Below the pieces are notes generated by a model. The model ran no database searches. It was not told the DNA's origin and saw nothing but the letters and a program-made list of their open reading frames with translations. A program made the position numbers and the translations under genes. Source: an uncultured Clostridia bacterium (GTDB lineage Bacteria > Bacillota > Clostridia > Lachnospirales > Bianqueaceae). From it: DNA of 9,479 nt. Location of the stretch: contig CALBGL010000038.1 in the NCBI GenBank assembly GCA_937892735.1, positions 1-9,479 of the forward strand, written 5' to 3'. Positions within the stretch are counted from its first letter, which is position 1, and each line of letters starts with the position of its first letter. Of this stretch, positions 7,012-9,479 are shown one piece after another.

Positions 7012-7712
7012 TCTGTAACCCCCTTGTTGGTTGTTCTGGGTACCACCTGACAAATCGTCAGCGTGTCCCCCTCTACGCGAAAGCGGATATCCCACTGGGC
7101 ATAGGCCATCCCATAGATCCGATCCGGATCCTTTTGATAGGCCGGGCGCGGATCCTGCGACAGCAGACCCGTCAGTTCCTTCCAGCGTTCCTCGGGTATC
7201 GCCTGCTGCCACTCCCTGGGACATACCACCTGCAGCCGATCCATGAGATGCCTCTCGGCGAAACTACCGGAGGCTGTCGGACGGCTGTCCGTATAAGCCA
7301 AGTACGGCTTAATATCGTAAATCGGCGTACCATCCAGCAAATCTGCGCCCTTGATATACAGAACAGGTCCTTCCTGCGGATGCATCTCGATTCTGTCCAA
7401 GGCTACACAGGAGAGACCGATGGGATTCGGTCGAAACGGAGACCGGCTGGCAAAGACACCCACCCGCGTATTGCCTCCGAGTCTGGGCGGACGTACCGTA
7501 GGAGACCAGTCCTCTCTTGGCGCCGCAGAAAACTCCCAAACGAGCCAGATATGAGAATATTCCTCCAGACCTCGAAACGCCTCTGCTACACGATATTCCG
7601 GTTCCATGACGATGCGCGCTGCCAGTTCCGGCACCAGCCCGCTTTGTCTGGGAATTCCAAACTTGGACGGAAAATCGCTCCGTACCCTCGCAATGACCTT
7701 CATCTCCACCAT
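7008..7712 (-). CDS. trmO: tRNA (m6t6A37) methyltransferase TrmO/TsaA
   Basis: A 234-residue protein, the usual length for the TsaA/YaeB family. TrmO uses S-adenosylmethionine to N6-methylate threonylcarbamoyladenosine at position 37 of certain tRNAs in the cytoplasm. The family signature is plain: YSHIWLVWEF near 52-61, then FASRSPFRPNPIGLS (about 87-101) and GADLLDGTPIYDIKPY, which build the small beta-barrel SAM-binding fold. The start at 7712 has GGAGG seven bases upstream; the alternative Met three codons later is too far from it. It is the first gene of a two-gene unit: its TGA overlaps the glycosidase ATG by four bases. This housekeeping-type gene next to a glycosidase is an unusual pairing. 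Some family members have broader uses, so a different methyl acceptor cannot be ruled out. Confidence 0.9.
   Translation of the reverse strand: MVEMKVIARVRSDFPSKFGIPRQSGLVPELAARIVMEPEYRVAEAFRGLEEYSHIWLVWEFSAAPREDWSPTVRPPRLGGNTRVGVFASRSPFRPNPIGLSCVALDRIEMHPQEGPVLYIKGADLLDGTPIYDIKPYLAYTDSRPTASGSFAERHLMDRLQVVCPREWQQAIPEERWKELTGLLSQDPRPAYQKDPDRIYGMAYAQWDIRFRVEGDTLTICQVVPRTTNKGVTE
7019..7025 (-). promoter_or_regulatory. Ribosome binding site that fixes the glycosidase start
   Basis: AAGGGGG on the minus strand, seven bases before the ATG at 7011 and inside the last codons of trmO. It decides against the longer open frame reaching 7224. Confidence 0.75.
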
Positions 7713-7740
7713 CTTTCTCCCTCCCCGCTTTCCTACGCCT

Positions 7741-7770
7741 ATTCTATCATAGGATGCCTAGAGTTCGCAA
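7741..7770 (-). promoter_or_regulatory. Promoter of the trmO-glycosidase unit
   Basis: On the minus strand TTGCGA (7770-7765) and TAGAAT (7746-7741) are 18 bases apart, and a TG one base before the -10 makes it an extended -10 promoter. Transcription would start near 7735 and leave a leader of only about 22 nt. A short TAGG-ATG-CCTA dyad (7750-7760) lies inside the spacer and could be a regulator contact, though it may be chance. Confidence 0.55.
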
Positions 7771-7776
7771 CCCCTC

Positions 7777-7805
7777 TTTGCATCTTCTCAGAAATATGAT
7801 ATACT
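7777..7805 (+). promoter_or_regulatory. Promoter of the sialate-lyase-like gene
   Basis: TTTGCA (7777-7782) and TATACT (7800-7805) are separated by the ideal 17 bases, and TG at 7797-7798 forms an extended -10. The start point would be near 7812, about 30 nt before the ATG. It is back to back with the trmO promoter, the two -35 boxes lying only six bases apart, so one bound regulator could affect both. Confidence 0.6.
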
Positions 7806-7823
7806 GGATACAAATCCAATCCG

Positions 7824-7830
7824 AAAGGAG
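7824..7830 (+). promoter_or_regulatory. Ribosome binding site of the aldolase gene
   Basis: AAAGGAG, ten bases before the ATG at 7841. It rules out the upstream in-frame ATG at 7754, which lies before the promoter and would add residues unlike the family. Confidence 0.75.
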
Positions 7831-7840
7831 TTTCATACGT

Positions 7841-8752
7841 ATGAAAAAGCAATTGGCCGGACAGATTTACCCGGCATCTATCACGCCGTTTGATTCTCAA
7901 AACCGCATTCATGCATCGGCGCTGCGCTCTTTGTTCGATCTGAACCTTCGGCAGGGCGCTCCTGGTTTCTTCATCGGCGGCAGTTCTGGCGAATGTTTCC
8001 TGATGAGCGAGGACGAACGACTCATGCTCTTTGAGATCGCCGCCGAATATAAAGATCGTGCCATTTTATTCGCCCATGTCGGCGCTATCTCCACCGATCA
8101 GGCGATCCGCTATGCCCGCCGCGCCCGGGATCTGCGCTATGATGCCATCGCGGCGACGCCGCCCTATTATTATGGTTTTGACGCCCGGGCCATCTGCCAA
8201 TATTATTATGACATCGCACAGGCCGCTGGCATGCCTGTACTCATCTATAACTTCCCGGGTAATACTGGCAAGGAGTTCGATCTGGGGAATCCTCACTACC
8301 AGGAGCTCTTCCGAAGCGGCGCCATCCTAGGCGTGAAGCATACCAATCAAGTAGTGTATCAGCTGGAGCGCATCAAGCACCTGAATCCGAACCTGCTCGT
8401 TTTTGATGGATATGACGAGACCATGTCCGCGGGACTCATTCTCGGCGCGGACGGCGCCATCGGAAGCACCTTTAATTTTATGTATCCCCACTATCGCAAA
8501 CTCTATGATGCTTTTCTAGCCTGTGACTGGGAAGAGACCAAACGGCTCCAGATCAAAGCCAACAACATCATGGAAGCCCTGGTTCGAGTGGGCCTTTTCC
8601 CTGCGATCAAATACATTCTGACGAGGATGGGTATTGACGCGGGCCTGCCCAGGCGCCCCTTCCTGCCATTATCCGATGAGGACAAACTGTACGTGGACCA
8701 CGTCCTACAGGAAAATCTGGAGAACGAACCCGCTCAGAATATCTCCTTGTAA
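7841..8752 (+). CDS. nanA: N-acetylneuraminate lyase-like pyruvate aldolase
   Basis: A 303-residue class I aldolase of the DapA/NanA family, a TIM barrel that forms a Schiff base between a lysine and pyruvate. Sialate lyase splits N-acetylneuraminate into pyruvate and N-acetylmannosamine in the cytoplasm. Visible residues are GGSSGE at 46-51 (pyruvate carboxylate loop), Y136 in YNFP, Schiff-base K166 in GVKHT, GYDE at 190-193 and S209 in GAIGSTFNFM. These match the E. coli enzyme's S47-T48, Y137, K165, G189-D191-E192 and S208 almost number for number; the GxDE pair contacts the sugar tail and argues for sialate lyase over DapA or keto-deoxy-gluconate aldolase. The start follows from the ribosome binding site and matches the family length. 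It is transcribed alone, divergent from trmO. No nanE, nanK, sialidase or sialate transporter is in the window, so a related keto sugar acid remains possible. Confidence 0.82.
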   Translation: MKKQLAGQIYPASITPFDSQNRIHASALRSLFDLNLRQGAPGFFIGGSSGECFLMSEDERLMLFEIAAEYKDRAILFAHVGAISTDQAIRYARRARDLRYDAIAATPPYYYGFDARAICQYYYDIAQAAGMPVLIYNFPGNTGKEFDLGNPHYQELFRSGAILGVKHTNQVVYQLERIKHLNPNLLVFDGYDETMSAGLILGADGAIGSTFNFMYPHYRKLYDAFLACDWEETKRLQIKANNIMEALVRVGLFPAIKYILTRMGIDAGLPRRPFLPLSDEDKLYVDHVLQENLENEPAQNISL

Positions 8753-8834
8753 AAACAGATGCTGTCATGGGAGAGCCGTTCTCCACAGCCACAAAGAAGC
8801 CGCCAGACGAAAACTGGCCTATGAACAAATATTT

Positions 8835-8887
8835 AGAGGGAAATGCCCATCCGCAATCATGTATGGATGAGCATTTCCCTCTTTTAT
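8835..8887 (+). terminator. Intrinsic terminator of the aldolase gene
   Basis: AGAGGGAAATGC (8835-8846) pairs perfectly with GCATTTCCCTCT (8871-8882). Inside, after one C-A mismatch, CATCC (8848-8852) pairs with GGATG (8865-8869), leaving a 12-nt loop. The stem runs into CTTTTAT on the plus strand. It lies about 80 bases after the aldolase stop. On the opposite strand the T-run is poor, so for the convergent gene ending at 8924 it would be at best a weak stop. Confidence 0.85.
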
Positions 8888-8923
8888 CAAGAAGCGATGC
8901 ACGAATGGACAATGAAAATCCAT

Positions 8924-9479
8924 CTAATTCCGCACCCAACTACGCTTCATGCGAAGATACGCGAGGATCCCAGCAGCCGCACAAAGTCCTACCGGCCAAA
9001 AGTCTATTATGTTTTCTAAAGATCGCAGGAACTCATTTCCCGAAAGCAGCGGCAAAACCGTTATAGACTGCACCGCTTCGACTTCCATTGCATATAAAAG
9101 CGCCGGAAGGCCCAGGATGAAAAGATTCACCAGGGCCGCGCCCTGCAGCGTGGACATTCTGGATCCGATCCAGGATGCAAGAATGGCAACACACAGCAGA
9201 ACGAAGAGACGTAACCCATATAAGAGAAGCATGTAACTGCCTATACGGATCCGAAACGGAAAGTCCTGCAAAAAGTCCATGTTCTGCACCGCAGCCCCTA
9301 GGACATTCGGTTGAAAGGCTTCCGAGGAGCAGATCGTCCATACCTCCATCCCCGTAAAGAATCCCCAGATCAGCGTCGTGGTCAGCAATCGGATGCCTAC
9401 CTTGCGCCGAAACAGTCTTTTTCGCCCGTCTGATAGGGACCGCAATAATCCGCGTGTGCCCTCCTGTCTCTCATAGGCG
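8924..9479 (-). CDS. Partial membrane protein, probably ABC-2-type permease C-terminus
   Basis: The frame is open through the right edge, so only the last 184 residues are visible and the true start lies outside; an in-frame TTG at 9445 is not a likely start. The visible part begins with a charged stretch (YERQEGTRGLLRSLSDGRK) followed by four or five hydrophobic segments and ends in a short basic tail (RMKRSWVRN). A charged E-x-G-T-x-x-L-L-R-S-x-x-x-G-R-x-x-L-x-x-x-K segment just before membrane helices is something I associate with large ABC-2-type permeases of Firmicutes, but I see no decisive motif. It would sit in the cytoplasmic membrane; the matching ATPase would be expected further right. 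It is convergent with the aldolase and likely unrelated to it in regulation. Confidence 0.5.
   Translation of the reverse strand, partial: AYERQEGTRGLLRSLSDGRKRLFRRKVGIRLLTTTLIWGFFTGMEVWTICSSEAFQPNVLGAAVQNMDFLQDFPFRIRIGSYMLLLYGLRLFVLLCVAILASWIGSRMSTLQGAALVNLFILGLPALLYAMEVEAVQSITVLPLLSGNEFLRSLENIIDFWPVGLCAAAGILAYLRMKRSWVRN

Noticed and set aside
5308..7050. Long plus-strand open frames opposite the glycosidase gene (268 and 252 codons)
   Set aside because: They are antisense to a well supported gene of high GC third-position bias, are rich in Arg, His and Pro, and match no family I know.
7012..7224. Upstream extension of the glycosidase frame by 71 codons
   Set aside because: It lies wholly inside trmO in another frame, is rich in Gly/Ser without family likeness, and the strong ribosome binding site at 7019-7025 points to 7011.
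7754..7840. Earlier in-frame ATG at 7754 for the aldolase
   Set aside because: It lies upstream of the promoter and would add 29 residues not found in the family; AAAGGAG at 7824-7830 serves the ATG at 7841.

Overview
The window reads as chromosomal DNA from an anaerobic Firmicute, probably a gut-type Clostridia or Erysipelotrichia relative. The grounds are the protein flavours (MATE transporter, GH106-type glycosidase, sialate-lyase-type aldolase, ABC-2-like membrane protein), strong purine-rich ribosome binding sites and sigma-A-like promoters with TGn-extended -10 boxes. The species cannot be named from the sequence alone.

Layout from left to right. Bases 1-160 hold two imperfect 58-bp palindromic repeats with a 102-bp period and a separate hairpin between them. 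A minus-strand pair follows: an IlvD/Edd-family dehydratase (3332 down to 1614) and, 46 bp after it, a MATE multidrug/metabolite exporter (1567 down to 206). The 520-bp gap 3333-3852 has no convincing gene. It holds a candidate dehydratase promoter, an 11-bp-spaced direct repeat that could be an operator, two copies of a 63-bp-period partly palindromic repeat, and a strong hairpin terminator serving the next minus-strand unit. That unit is trmO (7712-7008) overlapping by ATGA a large GH106-like alpha-L-rhamnosidase (7011-3853) with no signal peptide. From a compact 128-bp divergent promoter region, an N-acetylneuraminate-lyase-like aldolase (7841-8752, plus strand) is read rightward to a long hairpin terminator at 8835-8887. 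Convergent to it is the C-terminal part of a membrane protein, probably an ABC-2-type permease, cut by the right edge.

Taken together, the window looks like a carbohydrate-use neighbourhood: an intracellular glycosidase, a sugar-acid-type dehydratase, a pyruvate-dependent aldolase and an exporter. A rhamnosidase plus dehydratase plus pyruvate aldolase would fit a non-phosphorylative sugar-acid route, but the aldolase active site matches sialate lyase well, and no dehydrogenase, kinase, epimerase or sugar importer is present to prove a single pathway. No CRISPR array, phage, insertion sequence, tRNA or rRNA was seen. I found no strong evidence for a wholly new system; the most distinctive items are the two uncharacterised repeat families and the translational coupling of a tRNA methylase to a glycosidase.
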